DNA of 64,000 bases from Lysobacter luteus (GTDB lineage Bacteria; Pseudomonadota; Gammaproteobacteria; Xanthomonadales; Xanthomonadaceae). This document shows, piece by piece, positions 1 through 8,599 of the stretch. Where the stretch lies: assembly GCF_907164845.1 (NCBI RefSeq), contig NZ_OU015430.1:1044001-1108000 (forward strand). Direction: 5' to 3'. The first letter of the stretch is position 1, and the number at the start of each line of letters is the position of its first letter. The notes beneath the pieces were generated by a model, which saw only the letters and a list, made by a program, of their open reading frames with translations, did not search any database and was not told where the DNA came from. Both the position numbers and the translations under genes were made by a program.

Positions 1-960
1 ACCGCATTCGCCGACGCGCCCCTGGGCGGGCTCGAGAAGGGCGACAGCATCGTGGTCGAGCGCGGCGACTCGCTGCCGGTGGTGCTGGCCAAGTTGCGCG
101 AGGCGGGTGTGCGCGAGGGCGAGGCGACCGAATGGCGGTTGCTGGCGCGCCAGCTCGGTGCGGCGTCCAGCCTGCACGTGGGCGAGTACGCGCTCGACCC
201 AGGCACCACCCCGCGCGAGTTGCTGCTGGCGATGCGACGAGGCGACACCATCCAGCATCGCTTCACCATCGTCGAAGGCTGGAACATCCGTGAGCTGCGC
301 GCCGCGCTGGCTGCCGCTGAGCCGCTGGAGCACGAAACGGGCGAACTCGACGACGCCGCGCTGATGGAAGCCCTGGGCCATGCCGGTGAGCATCCCGAGG
401 GACGCTTCCTGCCGGAAACCTACCTCTACACCCGCGGTGACTCCGACCTCGACCTGCTGCGCCGGGCCTACGACGCCTCGGCGCACGCGCTGGCCGCTGC
501 GTGGGAGAAGCGCGATCCGGACACGCAGCTGAAGACCCCTTACGAGATGCTGATCCTGGCTTCCATCGTCGAGAAGGAAACCGGCATCGCTTCCGAGCGG
601 CCGCAGATCGCCGGATTGTTCGAGCGGCGGCTGAAGATCGGCATGCGCCTGCAGACCGACCCGACCGTGATCTACGGCATCGGCAAGGACTACGACGGCA
701 ACATCCGGCGCAGCCATCTGACCACCGACACGCCCTACAACACCTACACCCGCGCCGGCCTGCCGCCGACCCCGATCGCGATGCCCGGCGTGGATGCGCT
801 CGAGGCGGTCGCCAACCCGGCGGACGGCACCGCGCTGTATTTCGTCGCGGTCGGTGACGGCAGTGGTCGCCACCTGTTCGCCGACACGTTGGCCGAGCAC
901 CAGGCCAACGTGCGCAAGTACCTGCGTAACTACCGCCAGAACGCCCGGGACGCGCAGTGA
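1..960 (+). CDS. mltG: endolytic murein transglycosylase MltG (5' end outside window)
   Basis: MltG is an inner-membrane lytic transglycosylase that cuts nascent peptidoglycan glycan strands in the periplasm and so limits their length. The reading frame is open from base 1, so the N-terminal membrane anchor and start codon lie upstream. A GTG at 52 is internal. The family motif [11 protein letters not shown], carrying the catalytic Glu, spans bases 553-585. It is followed by the strongly conserved [12 protein letters not shown] and AYNTYT-like ([15 protein letters not shown]) segments. The gene ends in TGA at 958-960, overlapping the GTG start of tmk by three bases of a GTGA. The mltG-tmk-holB-pilZ order is common in gammaproteobacteria and suggests translational coupling. 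Confidence 0.95.
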   Translation, partial: TAFADAPLGGLEKGDSIVVERGDSLPVVLAKLREAGVREGEATEWRLLARQLGAASSLHVGEYALDPGTTPRELLLAMRRGDTIQHRFTIVEGWNIRELRAALAAAEPLEHETGELDDAALMEALGHAGEHPEGRFLPETYLYTRGDSDLDLLRRAYDASAHALAAAWEKRDPDTQLKTPYEMLILASIVEKETGIASERPQIAGLFERRLKIGMRLQTDPTVIYGIGKDYDGNIRRSHLTTDTPYNTYTRAGLPPTPIAMPGVDALEAVANPADGTALYFVAVGDGSGRHLFADTLAEHQANVRKYLRNYRQNARDAQ

Positions 961-1607
961 CCTTGCAGGTACGGCCAAGGCTGGTGACGCTGGAAGGCGG
1001 CGAGGGGGCGGGCAAGTCGACCGTCCTCGAAGCCCTGCGCGACGCGCTGGTGGCCGCCGGGGAGGAGGTGGTTTGCACCCGCGAACCCGGCGGCACGCCG
1101 CTGGCCGAACGCATCCGCGGACTCCTGCTTGAGCCTGCCGGTGCGGCGGGGCATGAGGCACCGGCGCCGGAGACCGAACTGCTGCTGATGTTCGCTGCGC
1201 GCGCCCAGCACGTACGCGGCACCATCGAGCCCGCGCTTGCCCGTGGCGCATGGGTGATCAGCGACCGTTTCACCGACGCCAGCTTCGCCTACCAGGGGGC
1301 CGCTCGCGGGGGTGACCCGCGCTTCATCGCCGAACTCGAGCGCAACGTCGTCGGCATCACCCCGGGGCTGACATTGCTGCTCGACGTGCCGGTGGCGGTG
1401 GGGCTCGAGCGCGCGCGCGGACGCGGCGGGGTGGACCGGATCGAATCGGAGGCGGACGAATTCTTCGAAAGCGTGCGCGAGGCCTACCTGGGGCGTGCTC
1501 AGGCCGAGCCCGACCGGATCCGCGTCGTCGATGCGCGCCAGCCCGCCGGAACGGTCGCCACGCAGGCCGTGGCGCTGCTGCGCGCCTACCGCGAGGCGTT
1601 GCGGTGA
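957..1607 (+). CDS. tmk: thymidylate kinase
   Basis: Phosphorylates dTMP to dTDP with ATP in the cytosol, feeding dTTP synthesis. The 216-residue protein has the family's normal length. It carries the P-loop GGEGAGKST at residues 14-22, the REPGGT segment that follows it in bacterial Tmk, an SDRF motif that positions substrate, and an Arg-rich LID segment ([12 protein letters not shown]). The start is GTG 957 inside a GTGA overlap with mltG. The stop TGA (1605-1607) overlaps the GTG of holB the same way, so the three genes are almost certainly one transcript with coupled translation. Confidence 0.97.
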   Translation: MTLQVRPRLVTLEGGEGAGKSTVLEALRDALVAAGEEVVCTREPGGTPLAERIRGLLLEPAGAAGHEAPAPETELLLMFAARAQHVRGTIEPALARGAWVISDRFTDASFAYQGAARGGDPRFIAELERNVVGITPGLTLLLDVPVAVGLERARGRGGVDRIESEADEFFESVREAYLGRAQAEPDRIRVVDARQPAGTVATQAVALLRAYREALR

Positions 1608-2653
1608 ACACCGCTTTCGCGCCCTGGCAACAACGCATCTTCGCCCAGGTGTCGACGGCGCTGGACGCCGGCCGGCTGGGACACGCGTTGCTGTTTACCG
1701 GCCCGGCCGGGCTGGGCAAGCGGGCCGTGGTCGAGCGGCTGGCACAACAGGCGCTGTGCACCGGCCGCGCGCCGGGCGAGGCGCCGTGCGGCGAGTGCCG
1801 CGGCTGCCGTCTCTACCTGTCACGCTCGCAGCGTGACCCGCTGGAGGAGCGCCCGGACAAGTTGCTGGCCCATCCCAATGGCCATCCCGCACATCCCGAC
1901 GCGATCTTCGTGGGGTACGCCTGGCGCCAGACGCCGTCGCCCGCCCGGCAATTGACCCAGATCACCGTCGAACAGATCCGTGGGCTGTCGGAGCGGCTGG
2001 GCAAGACCCCCCAGTACGGCGGCGCGCAGGTGGCGGTCATCGAGCCGGTCGACGCGATGAACGAGGCCGCCGGCAACGCGCTGCTGAAAACGTTGGAGGA
2101 GCCGGTTGCCGGTCGGTACCTGTGGCTGGTGACCGCCCATCCGAACCGCTTGCCCGCCACCATCCGCAGTCGTTGCCAGACCTTCGAGTTCCGGCTCCCG
2201 CCGCGCGCCGAGTCGCTTGGCTGGCTGCAGCAGCAGGGCCACCCGGCCGGGTTGGCCGCCGAAGCGCTCGACGCAGCGCGCGGTCACCCCGGGCTCGCGC
2301 ACGCGTGGCTGTCGGGCGGCGAACTCGAGCTTCGCCGAGAGGTCGGCGCCGACCTCGCTGCCGTCGCGACCGGCAAGCTTGCCGTGGTCGCGACGGCGCA
2401 GCGCTGGGTTGCCGACGAACACGCCGACCTGCGGTTGCGTTTTGCCGCAGACCTTGCGGTCGAGGCCGCCGCCAATGGCTTGACCGACCCGTTGCGCGCG
2501 CGCAGTCTGGCGGCCTGGTTCGACCGCGCCAACCGCGCACGCGACCTGCTGCGCACGACGGCGCGCGCCGACCTGGTGGTCGTCGAACTGCTGCTGGCCT
2601 GGCGCGCGGCCGAACCGAAACACGCACCAACGAGGCAGGGGATCGACGCATGA
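1604..2653 (+). CDS. holB: DNA polymerase III delta' subunit
   Basis: Delta' is the stator of the clamp-loader complex that loads the beta clamp onto primed DNA. At 349 residues it has typical length. A degenerate P-loop (GPAGLGKRA, from residue 33) lies near the N-terminus. Four cysteines at 52, 62, 65 and 68 form the zinc-binding module of the family. The conserved LLKTLEEP and IRSRCQ (SRC motif) segments are present. Translation starts at GTG 1604 overlapping the tmk stop. The gene ends in an ATGA overlap with pilZ. The linkage with tmk and pilZ is conserved in Pseudomonas and Xanthomonas. Confidence 0.95.
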   Translation: MNTAFAPWQQRIFAQVSTALDAGRLGHALLFTGPAGLGKRAVVERLAQQALCTGRAPGEAPCGECRGCRLYLSRSQRDPLEERPDKLLAHPNGHPAHPDAIFVGYAWRQTPSPARQLTQITVEQIRGLSERLGKTPQYGGAQVAVIEPVDAMNEAAGNALLKTLEEPVAGRYLWLVTAHPNRLPATIRSRCQTFEFRLPPRAESLGWLQQQGHPAGLAAEALDAARGHPGLAHAWLSGGELELRREVGADLAAVATGKLAVVATAQRWVADEHADLRLRFAADLAVEAAANGLTDPLRARSLAAWFDRANRARDLLRTTARADLVVVELLLAWRAAEPKHAPTRQGIDA

Positions 2654-3003
2654 ACGCAGGTGGCGCCCGCCAGGGCATCCTGTCGCTGGCAGTGAAGGAC
2701 AAGGCGTCGCTGTACAACGCCTACATGCCGTATATCAAGCACGGCGGCATCTTCGTGCCGACGCCCAAGCGCTACTTCCTCGGCGACGAGGTGTTCCTGC
2801 TGCTGACCCTGCCCGAGTCCAGCGAGCGCCTGCCGGTGGCGGGCAAGGTGGTCTGGGTGACGCCGGCGGGCGCGCAGGGCAACCGGCCGGCCGGCATCGG
2901 CGTGCAGTTCGGCGATGGCGCCGAGGGCGAGTCGGTCAAGGGAAAGATCGAGGCGCTGCTGGCCGGCCTGCTCAATTCAGAGCGGCCGACCCACACGATG
3001 TGA
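2650..3003 (+). CDS. pilZ: PilZ-domain type IV pilus protein
   Basis: A 117-residue single PilZ-domain protein required in relatives for type IV pilus assembly; in Xanthomonas PilZ contacts the PilB ATPase and the EAL protein FimX. The sequence lacks the N-terminal RxxxR loop that c-di-GMP-binding PilZ domains use: the N-terminus runs [17 protein letters not shown]. This agrees with the known non-binding PilZ class. The start is ATG 2650 in an ATGA overlap with holB. The gene is last in the plus-strand operon and faces the fadB-like gene across a 53-base gap filled with two hairpins. Confidence 0.92.
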   Translation: MNAGGARQGILSLAVKDKASLYNAYMPYIKHGGIFVPTPKRYFLGDEVFLLLTLPESSERLPVAGKVVWVTPAGAQGNRPAGIGVQFGDGAEGESVKGKIEALLAGLLNSERPTHTM

Positions 3004-3007
3004 TGGC

Positions 3008-3047
3008 GTCATCCCGCGGATGACGACCGACGGCGCGGGCGCCGTCG
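3008..3047. terminator. two adjacent perfect hairpins between convergent genes
   Basis: Between pilZ and the fadB-like gene lie two perfect inverted repeats. The first has 7-bp arms, GTCATCC (3008-3014) and GGATGAC (3018-3024), with a 3-base loop. The second has 8-bp arms, CGACGGCG (3028-3035) and CGCCGTCG (3040-3047), with a CGGG loop. Neither is followed by a T run on either strand, so they are not textbook intrinsic terminators. Their placement suggests a bidirectional transcription barrier or 3'-end protection. Confidence 0.5.
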
Positions 3048-3056
3048 CCAGCAGGC

Positions 3057-5126
3057 TCAGCGCAGCTTCGGCGAATCCCAGCCCGGGCGCGGTGCGAAGC
3101 GGTCGCCGTGACGGGCCTGCAGCTGCTTGAGGCGCTCGAGCAGCGCATCGGCGCCGGTCTCGCGGATGTACTGGATCGGGCCGCCGCGGAACGGTGCGAA
3201 TCCGGTGCCGAAGATCACGCCGGCATCCAACAGGTCGGCATCGGCCACCACGCCGTCGTGCAGGCAGGCGACCGCCTCGTTGAGCAGCGGTAGCACCAGC
3301 CGGTCCTGCAGGTCGTCGGGCGCCTTGTAGTTTTCCGGCAGTTCGGGCTTGACCGCCTTGCCGTCTTCCCACTTGTAAAGACCCTGGCCGTCCTTCTTGC
3401 CGCGCTTGCCGGGCTCGGCGCCGCCAGCCAGCGCCGCAGGTACCGGCAGTCCGAGGAAGGGCGACAGTTCGGCGCCCACGCCGGCGGCGACATCCAGGCC
3501 GACGGTGTCGACCAGTTCGATCGGGCCCATCGGCATGCCGAACTTCACCGCTGCCTGGTCGATCGCCTTGCCGGGGACGCCCTCGGAATGGGCGGTCACC
3601 GCTTCGAGCATGTACGGGAACAGCACCCGGTTGACCAGGAACCCCGGGGTGCCGGCGACCGGCACCGGCAACTTGCCGATCGCCTTGCAGAACGCCGCCA
3701 GTCGCGCCTCGGTGTCGGCGCTCATGGCGTCGTGGCGGACGATTTCCACCAGCGGCATCAGCGCCACCGGGTTGAAGTAGTGCAGGCCGGCAAACTGGCC
3801 AGGACGCTGCACGCCTTCGCGCAGCTCGGTCAGTGGGATCGACGAGGTGTTGCTCGTCAGCAGCGCATCGGGCTTCATCCGCGGCTCGACGCTCGCGTAC
3901 AGGTCGCGCTTGGCGTCGGCGCGCTCGATGATCGCCTCGATCACCAGGTCCGCGCTCGCCGCGCCTTCGCCGGCCAGGTCGCTCTTCAGCCGCGCCGCGA
4001 CCGCCGGGCGCTTGCCCTCGTCCTTCACCTTCTTCGCGAACAACTCACCGGCGCGGTTCATCGCGGTGTCAATGAAGCGCTGCTCACGGTCGTTGAGCGT
4101 TACTTCGAAGCCCTTGTAGGCCGACCACGCGGCGATGTCACCGCCCATCACACCCGCACCGATGACATGCACGCGGCTGATGCCGTGGTCACGCCCGGCA
4201 GTGTCCTTGAGGCGCTCCTGCAGGAAGAAAACCCGGATCAGGTTGCGCGCGGTCGGGGTCGACGCCAGCCTGGCAACCGACTTGCGTTCGGCGGCCAGCT
4301 TGCGTGCGGTGCCACCGCCGGTGTTCTTCCACGTGTTGATGAGCGCGTATGGCGCCGGGTAGTGCTCCTTGCGGGCCTTGCGCGACACCTGCTTGAGCGT
4401 CATCGGCGCGATCACCTGCCGCGCCAGCCAGGTGTTGGTCGCCCAACCCATGAAGCGCTGCTTGAACGGGCGCTGCCGCCCCTTGAGCGCGAGCGCCGCT
4501 GCGCTGTCGACCAGCACCGCCTTGTCGACCACTTTGTCGACCAGCCCGTTTGCACGCGCGGCATTCGCCGACAGCGTGCGGCCGGTCAGCATCATGTCGA
4601 GCGCCGCGGGGGCGCCGACCAGGCGCGGCAGGCGGACGCTGCCGCCCCAACCCGGATAGATGCCCAGCTTCACTTCCGGCAGGCCGATACGGGTCGAGCC
4701 GTCCTTGCTGGCGACGCGATAGTCGCAGGCCAGCGCCAGCTCGGTGCCGCCGCCCATGCAGAACCCGTGGATCGCGGCGACCGTGGGGCAGGGCAGCTCG
4801 GCCAGGCGCTGGAACACCTGCTGCCCCCGCTGCAGCGCGCCACCGACATTGCCGGTGGCGTCGAAGCCCTGGAATTCCTTGATGTCTGCCCCGGCGATGA
4901 AGCCGCTGTCCTTCGCCGAGCAGAACACGACGCCCTTGGGCGGGTCGATCGCCAGGCGCTCGAGCACGCTGTCGAGTTCGATCAGCACGTCCTGCGACAG
5001 TGCGTTGACGGATTCGCCCGCGCGGTCCAGTGCGACCACCATGACGCCGTCGGGACGGGCCTGGGCGCGCCAGTGGGTCAATCGAAGGCCGTCGAGGGTC
5101 GGCAGGGCGGTGTCGGGGGAGGCCAT
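3057..5126 (-). CDS. FadB/FadJ-like enoyl-CoA hydratase/3-hydroxyacyl-CoA dehydrogenase
   Basis: A 689-residue multifunctional beta-oxidation enzyme. The N-terminal crotonase domain (about residues 15-300) has the catalytic glutamates in GGGTEL (Glu129) and LPEVKLG (Glu151). The C-terminal half (about 315-689) is 3-hydroxyacyl-CoA dehydrogenase, with the NAD-binding GAGVMGG at 323-329 and the catalytic-His motif HYFNP. It is slightly shorter than E. coli FadB (729) or FadJ (714). No thiolase (fadA/fadI) lies beside it: the neighbours are convergent pilZ and divergent rpoE. FadB and FadJ cannot be told apart with confidence here. A perfect 7-bp inverted repeat (5184-5204) just upstream could be an operator. 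Confidence 0.93.
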   Translation of the reverse strand: MASPDTALPTLDGLRLTHWRAQARPDGVMVVALDRAGESVNALSQDVLIELDSVLERLAIDPPKGVVFCSAKDSGFIAGADIKEFQGFDATGNVGGALQRGQQVFQRLAELPCPTVAAIHGFCMGGGTELALACDYRVASKDGSTRIGLPEVKLGIYPGWGGSVRLPRLVGAPAALDMMLTGRTLSANAARANGLVDKVVDKAVLVDSAAALALKGRQRPFKQRFMGWATNTWLARQVIAPMTLKQVSRKARKEHYPAPYALINTWKNTGGGTARKLAAERKSVARLASTPTARNLIRVFFLQERLKDTAGRDHGISRVHVIGAGVMGGDIAAWSAYKGFEVTLNDREQRFIDTAMNRAGELFAKKVKDEGKRPAVAARLKSDLAGEGAASADLVIEAIIERADAKRDLYASVEPRMKPDALLTSNTSSIPLTELREGVQRPGQFAGLHYFNPVALMPLVEIVRHDAMSADTEARLAAFCKAIGKLPVPVAGTPGFLVNRVLFPYMLEAVTAHSEGVPGKAIDQAAVKFGMPMGPIELVDTVGLDVAAGVGAELSPFLGLPVPAALAGGAEPGKRGKKDGQGLYKWEDGKAVKPELPENYKAPDDLQDRLVLPLLNEAVACLHDGVVADADLLDAGVIFGTGFAPFRGGPIQYIRETGADALLERLKQLQARHGDRFAPRPGWDSPKLR

Positions 5127-5183
5127 GCGGCACCATCCGTTCAGGTATGGGTCAAGCCGCTATCATCCCGAGGTTGTTAGACA

Positions 5184-5204
5184 GGCGTCAAATGGCGTGA
5201 CGCC
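5184..5204. promoter_or_regulatory. inverted-repeat operator candidate
   Basis: GGCGTCA (5184-5190) and TGACGCC (5198-5204) are perfect 7-bp inverted arms with a 7-base spacer. They lie in the 225-base divergent gap between the fadB-like gene (start 5126) and rpoE. Size and symmetry fit a dimeric repressor such as a TetR or FadR-type protein, but no regulator gene is adjacent. Confidence 0.4.
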
Positions 5205-5281
5205 AACGCCTTCCACGCCCCCGCGGCGGCGTGACCCCTGGCGGTTGCGGGCAGTGGCCGGCGCCCCAATCCTTGCAGCGT

Positions 5282-5308
5282 GAACTTTTCCCCGACAGGG
5301 TTGTCCCA
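5282..5308 (+). promoter_or_regulatory. sigma-E-type autoregulatory promoter of rpoE
   Basis: GAACTT at 5282-5287 matches the -35 of sigma-E-class promoters exactly. Sixteen bases later comes TCCCA (5304-5308), a partial match to the -10 (TCTRA). Known rpoE genes are autoregulated from such promoters. It also argues against an upstream GTG start at 5280, which would precede the promoter. Confidence 0.6.
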
Positions 5309-5351
5309 TTGTTCGGCCGTGGCCGAGCTGACAGGAGTGCCGGCGCGCGAA

Positions 5352-5972
5352 ATGGCCGATAACAGGTTGGACCAGGAGTTGGACGAAGCACTGGTCAGGC
5401 GTGCGCAGCGAGGCGACAGCACCGCGTTCGATGCACTGGTACGCAAGTACCAGCACCGCATCATCGGGTTGATCGGTCGCTACGTGGCTGACTGGAGCGA
5501 ATGCCAGGACGTGGCCCAGGACACCTTCGTGCGCGCCTACCGGGCGCTGCCGAACTTCCGCGGCGACGCCCAGTTCTATACGTGGCTGCACCGGATCGCC
5601 GTGAACACCGCCAAGAACCATCTTGTTGCGCAGAACCGCCGCCCGCCGACCGACGACATCGAAGTCGGCGACGCCGAACAGTTCGACACGGCCACGCGGC
5701 TGCGAGACAACGACACCCCCGAGCGGGAACTCATGCGCCACCAGGTGGAACAAACGGTGATGCGCGTGGTCGAAGGGCTGCCCGAGGAGCTGCGCGAGGC
5801 GATCACCATGCGCGAAGCCGAGGGGCTGAGCTACGAGGAGATCGCGCAACGGATGGCCTGCCCGATCGGCACCGTGCGCTCCCGGATCTTCCGGGCACGC
5901 GAGGCCATCGACAACGAATTGCGTCCCCTGCTGGAAGGCGAAGCCAACCAGCCCGGGGACAACACCCGGTAA
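5352..5972 (+). CDS. rpoE: ECF RNA polymerase sigma factor RpoE (sigma-E)
   Basis: Extracytoplasmic-function sigma factor that directs transcription of envelope-stress genes and is held inactive by RseA. The 206-residue protein has region 2 (around FDALVRKYQ and CQDVAQDTFVRAY) and region 4 (LSYEEIAQRMACPIGTVRSR, the -35-binding helix-turn-helix). I chose ATG 5352 because the frame's earlier GTG codons sit at 5280 (upstream of the promoter), 5319 and 5337. GTG 5337 cannot be ruled out. The next genes are rseA (12 bases on) and mucD, the canonical sigma-E operon. Confidence 0.95.
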   Translation: MADNRLDQELDEALVRRAQRGDSTAFDALVRKYQHRIIGLIGRYVADWSECQDVAQDTFVRAYRALPNFRGDAQFYTWLHRIAVNTAKNHLVAQNRRPPTDDIEVGDAEQFDTATRLRDNDTPERELMRHQVEQTVMRVVEGLPEELREAITMREAEGLSYEEIAQRMACPIGTVRSRIFRAREAIDNELRPLLEGEANQPGDNTR

Positions 5973-5983
5973 CGGAGCCCTTG

Positions 5984-6907
5984 ATGTCCAACCATCCGCA
6001 TCACGACAACGGCCGCGAATCGCTCAGTGCGCTGTTCGACGGTGAGCTGCGTGACGATGCCGCGCGGTTCGCGTTGAAGCGCCTGGAGCACGACCACGAG
6101 TGGCGCGAGGCCTGTGGTCGCTGGCAGCTCGCTGGCGACGTGTTGCGCGGCCGGGCCGACGCGATGGCGCCGGCCGGTTTCGCCGACCGGGTCGCGGGTG
6201 CGCTGCAGGTATCCCCGGTGGGGGCCGTGGCGGGTGGCAGGAGCGCCCAGGCCGGGTACCGGCGCCGGTGGATCGGCGGCGCGGCGCTGGCGGCTTCCGT
6301 CGCGCTGGCCGCGCTGCTTGTGCCTCGTCCGTCGACCGTGCCGTCGCCCGATGCCGGTGTCGCGACAGTCACGCCGGCGGCAGTCGACAACGCAGCCGCC
6401 ATCGGGACGCAGGATTCCGCTGCTTCCCCGATGCTTGCGTCCGGCAATGACGCAGCGGAGCAGGGCACGGAGCGGGGATTGCCGACCCGTCCGTCCACGC
6501 CATCGGTTCCCGCCTCGATTGCACTGGCCGGCGCCGCGGTGGCGGCGGCCGAGACGCCACGCCGCGCCGCCGCCGAGCGGCGGGTACGCTCCAGCGCCGC
6601 CGCCGCAGCGGTCGCCTCACAGTCCCGGTCCGATATGCCGGGCACGGTCGATGCGCCGCTGACCGTCGCGTCGATGGAGCCAGTCGAGTCCACGACCGAC
6701 GCACTCCGGCCGTTCCTGCCGCAGGGCGAAATCCAGACCCGGCCGTGGCCGCGGGCGGCGCTGCCCGATTACCCCCGCGGTGGCGCCTTCACCGCCAGTT
6801 TCGGTGATGACGACGCACCGTCGCCCTCGTTCTATCCGTTCGAACCCGAGCGGCTCGACCCTGGCCTGGTGGCCGGCGACGCCGCCACCGACTGGCCGCG
6901 CAACTGA
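5984..6907 (+). CDS. rseA: anti-sigma-E factor RseA
   Basis: Membrane-bound anti-sigma factor for RpoE. The 307-residue protein starts at ATG 5984, preceded by GGAG about six bases upstream. The N-terminal RseA domain (ESLSALFDGEL, residues 12-22, through about 60) binds sigma-E in the cytosol. A single membrane helix spans about 97-113. The periplasmic part is long, Ala/Pro/Ser-rich and of low complexity. It is longer than E. coli RseA (216 residues), mostly in the periplasmic tail, which is where regulated proteolysis begins in the known pathway. No rseB follows: the next gene is mucD. Confidence 0.9.
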   Translation: MSNHPHHDNGRESLSALFDGELRDDAARFALKRLEHDHEWREACGRWQLAGDVLRGRADAMAPAGFADRVAGALQVSPVGAVAGGRSAQAGYRRRWIGGAALAASVALAALLVPRPSTVPSPDAGVATVTPAAVDNAAAIGTQDSAASPMLASGNDAAEQGTERGLPTRPSTPSVPASIALAGAAVAAAETPRRAAAERRVRSSAAAAAVASQSRSDMPGTVDAPLTVASMEPVESTTDALRPFLPQGEIQTRPWPRAALPDYPRGGAFTASFGDDDAPSPSFYPFEPERLDPGLVAGDAATDWPRN

Positions 6908-6992
6908 CCCCGCCCGGGTCGACGATCCGCTCGCTGGCGCCGTCCTTCCGGCGCAGGCATGAAGTTCACTAGCCATCAATGAGGCCGATTCC

Positions 6993-8492
6993 ATGAACCG
7001 ACCGATCCGCTCCATTGCCCTGCTGGGCGTCCTCGCCGCCGCGCTGCCGGCCGCCTGCACGGCGCAGCAGTCACCGACCGTCGCCGCGGCAGCCTCGCAG
7101 GCGGTGACCCCGCCGACCGCGGCCCCGATCGTGACCGGGCTGCCGGACTTCACCCGCCTGGTCGAGCGCGTCGGCCCGGCGGTGGTCAACATCAGCGCCG
7201 AGATAGCACCCGCCCAGCGCAATCCGCGCTCGCAGATGCCACCCGGCTTCGAGGAGTTCTTCCGGCAGTTCGGCATGCCGATGCCGGGCATGCCCGACGG
7301 CCCGGGTGGCGGTGGTACGTCGCTGGGCAGCGGGTTCATCATTTCCGACGACGGCTACGTCCTGACCAACCACCACGTCATCAGCGGTGCGGACAAGGTC
7401 ACGGTGACGACGTCTGACCGTCGCGAGTTCAGCGCCGAGGTCGTGGGCAGCGACGAGCAGTACGACGTCGCGCTGCTGAAGATCGACGCCGACAACCTGC
7501 GCTGGCTGCGCGCCGGCCAGTCCAGCGGCCTCCAGCCCGGCCAGTGGGTGGTGGCGATCGGCTCGCCGTTCGGGCTGGACCACTCGGTGACCGCCGGCAT
7601 CGTCAGCGCGGTCGGCCGCTCCAACCCGTATGCCGGGCAGCAGTACGTCCCCTTCATCCAGACCGACGTCGCGATCAACCGCGGCAACTCCGGCGGGCCG
7701 CTGCTCAACACCTCCGGCGAGGTGGTCGGCATCAATTCGCAGATCTTCAGCAATTCCGGCGGCTACATGGGCGTCAGCTTCGCGATCCCGATCGACCTGG
7801 CGATGAACGCGGTCGAGCAGATCAAGGAGACCGGCGAGGTGCGCCGGGGCATGCTCGGCGTCAACATCCAGCCGGTCAGCCCGGACATGGCGCGTGCGAT
7901 GGGGCTGTCGGACAGCCGTGGTGCGATCGTCTCCAACGTGCAGCCCGGCAGCGCCGCCGAGAAGGCCGGCATCCGCCGCATGGACGTGATCCGCGCGTTC
8001 AACGGCACCCGCATCAACGACGCCAGCGACCTGCCGCCGATCGTCGGCGCGGTGGCGCCCGGCAGCAAGGCGACCGTGCAAGTCCTGCGGGACGGCAAGG
8101 AGGTGTCGTTGGACTTGGTGGTGGGTGCCGAGAGTGCACAGGGCGGCACGGCGGCACGCGGCGCCCAGGGCGGCAGCGGCGGTGCTGCGACCGCGCCCGC
8201 GGGTACCAACGCGCTTGGCATCACCGCGCGCGACCTGGATACCGCGACCCGCCAGCGGCTCGGCATCGAGGCGCGCGAAGGCGTGCTGCTGGAGCAGGTC
8301 GATCCGCGGGTGACGCGCGAGAGCGGCCTACGCCCCGGCGACGTGGTGCTGCAGGTCGGTCGCGACAGCGTCGCCAGTGCCGCCGACTTCAACCGGGCGC
8401 TGGCCGGGGTGAAGGACGGGGAAACGGTGATGCTGCTGGTATCGCGCGGCGGCACCACCCAGTTCGTGGCGGTGACCGCACCGGCGGGCTGA
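6993..8492 (+). CDS. mucD: periplasmic serine protease MucD/DegP family
   Basis: HtrA-type protease and chaperone that degrades misfolded envelope proteins. The protein has 499 residues. Residues 1-22 look like an export signal (ALPAACTAQQ); the Pro before AAC makes a lipobox doubtful. The catalytic triad is visible as His128 (TNHHV), Asp158 (QYDVALLKI) and Ser233 (RGNSGGP). Two PDZ domains follow, about residues 280-370 and 400-495. Its position behind rpoE-rseA matches Pseudomonas and Xanthomonas, where MucD dampens the sigma-E response. A Gly/Ala-rich linker separates the PDZ domains. Confidence 0.95.
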   Translation: MNRPIRSIALLGVLAAALPAACTAQQSPTVAAAASQAVTPPTAAPIVTGLPDFTRLVERVGPAVVNISAEIAPAQRNPRSQMPPGFEEFFRQFGMPMPGMPDGPGGGGTSLGSGFIISDDGYVLTNHHVISGADKVTVTTSDRREFSAEVVGSDEQYDVALLKIDADNLRWLRAGQSSGLQPGQWVVAIGSPFGLDHSVTAGIVSAVGRSNPYAGQQYVPFIQTDVAINRGNSGGPLLNTSGEVVGINSQIFSNSGGYMGVSFAIPIDLAMNAVEQIKETGEVRRGMLGVNIQPVSPDMARAMGLSDSRGAIVSNVQPGSAAEKAGIRRMDVIRAFNGTRINDASDLPPIVGAVAPGSKATVQVLRDGKEVSLDLVVGAESAQGGTAARGAQGGSGGAATAPAGTNALGITARDLDTATRQRLGIEAREGVLLEQVDPRVTRESGLRPGDVVLQVGRDSVASAADFNRALAGVKDGETVMLLVSRGGTTQFVAVTAPAG

Positions 8493-8553
8493 ACGGCGCC
8501 GGCGAGGTCTCGACGGCCGGTGCCGCACGCCCGGGACCGGTGCGCCGGTATGC

Positions 8554-8559
8554 GATAAT
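8554..8559 (+). promoter_or_regulatory. -10-like hexamer upstream of lepA
   Basis: GATAAT within TGCGATAATC lies 40 bases before the lepA ATG and predicts a leader of about 34 bases. No convincing -35 is seen at 16-18 bases upstream. Such weak -35 elements are common in this GC-rich sequence. Confidence 0.4.
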
Positions 8560-8599
8560 CGCGCGTTAACTTTCCCGGCCCGAGCCCGCCGTAGCCCGC

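Noticed and set aside
52-54. GTG 52 as the start of mltG
   Set aside because: The frame is open to base 1 and encodes MltG-like sequence upstream; the membrane anchor must lie outside the window.
5280-5351. GTG 5280 as the rpoE start
   Set aside because: It precedes the sigma-E-like promoter at 5282 and has no ribosome-binding site; the added residues are not typical of RpoE.
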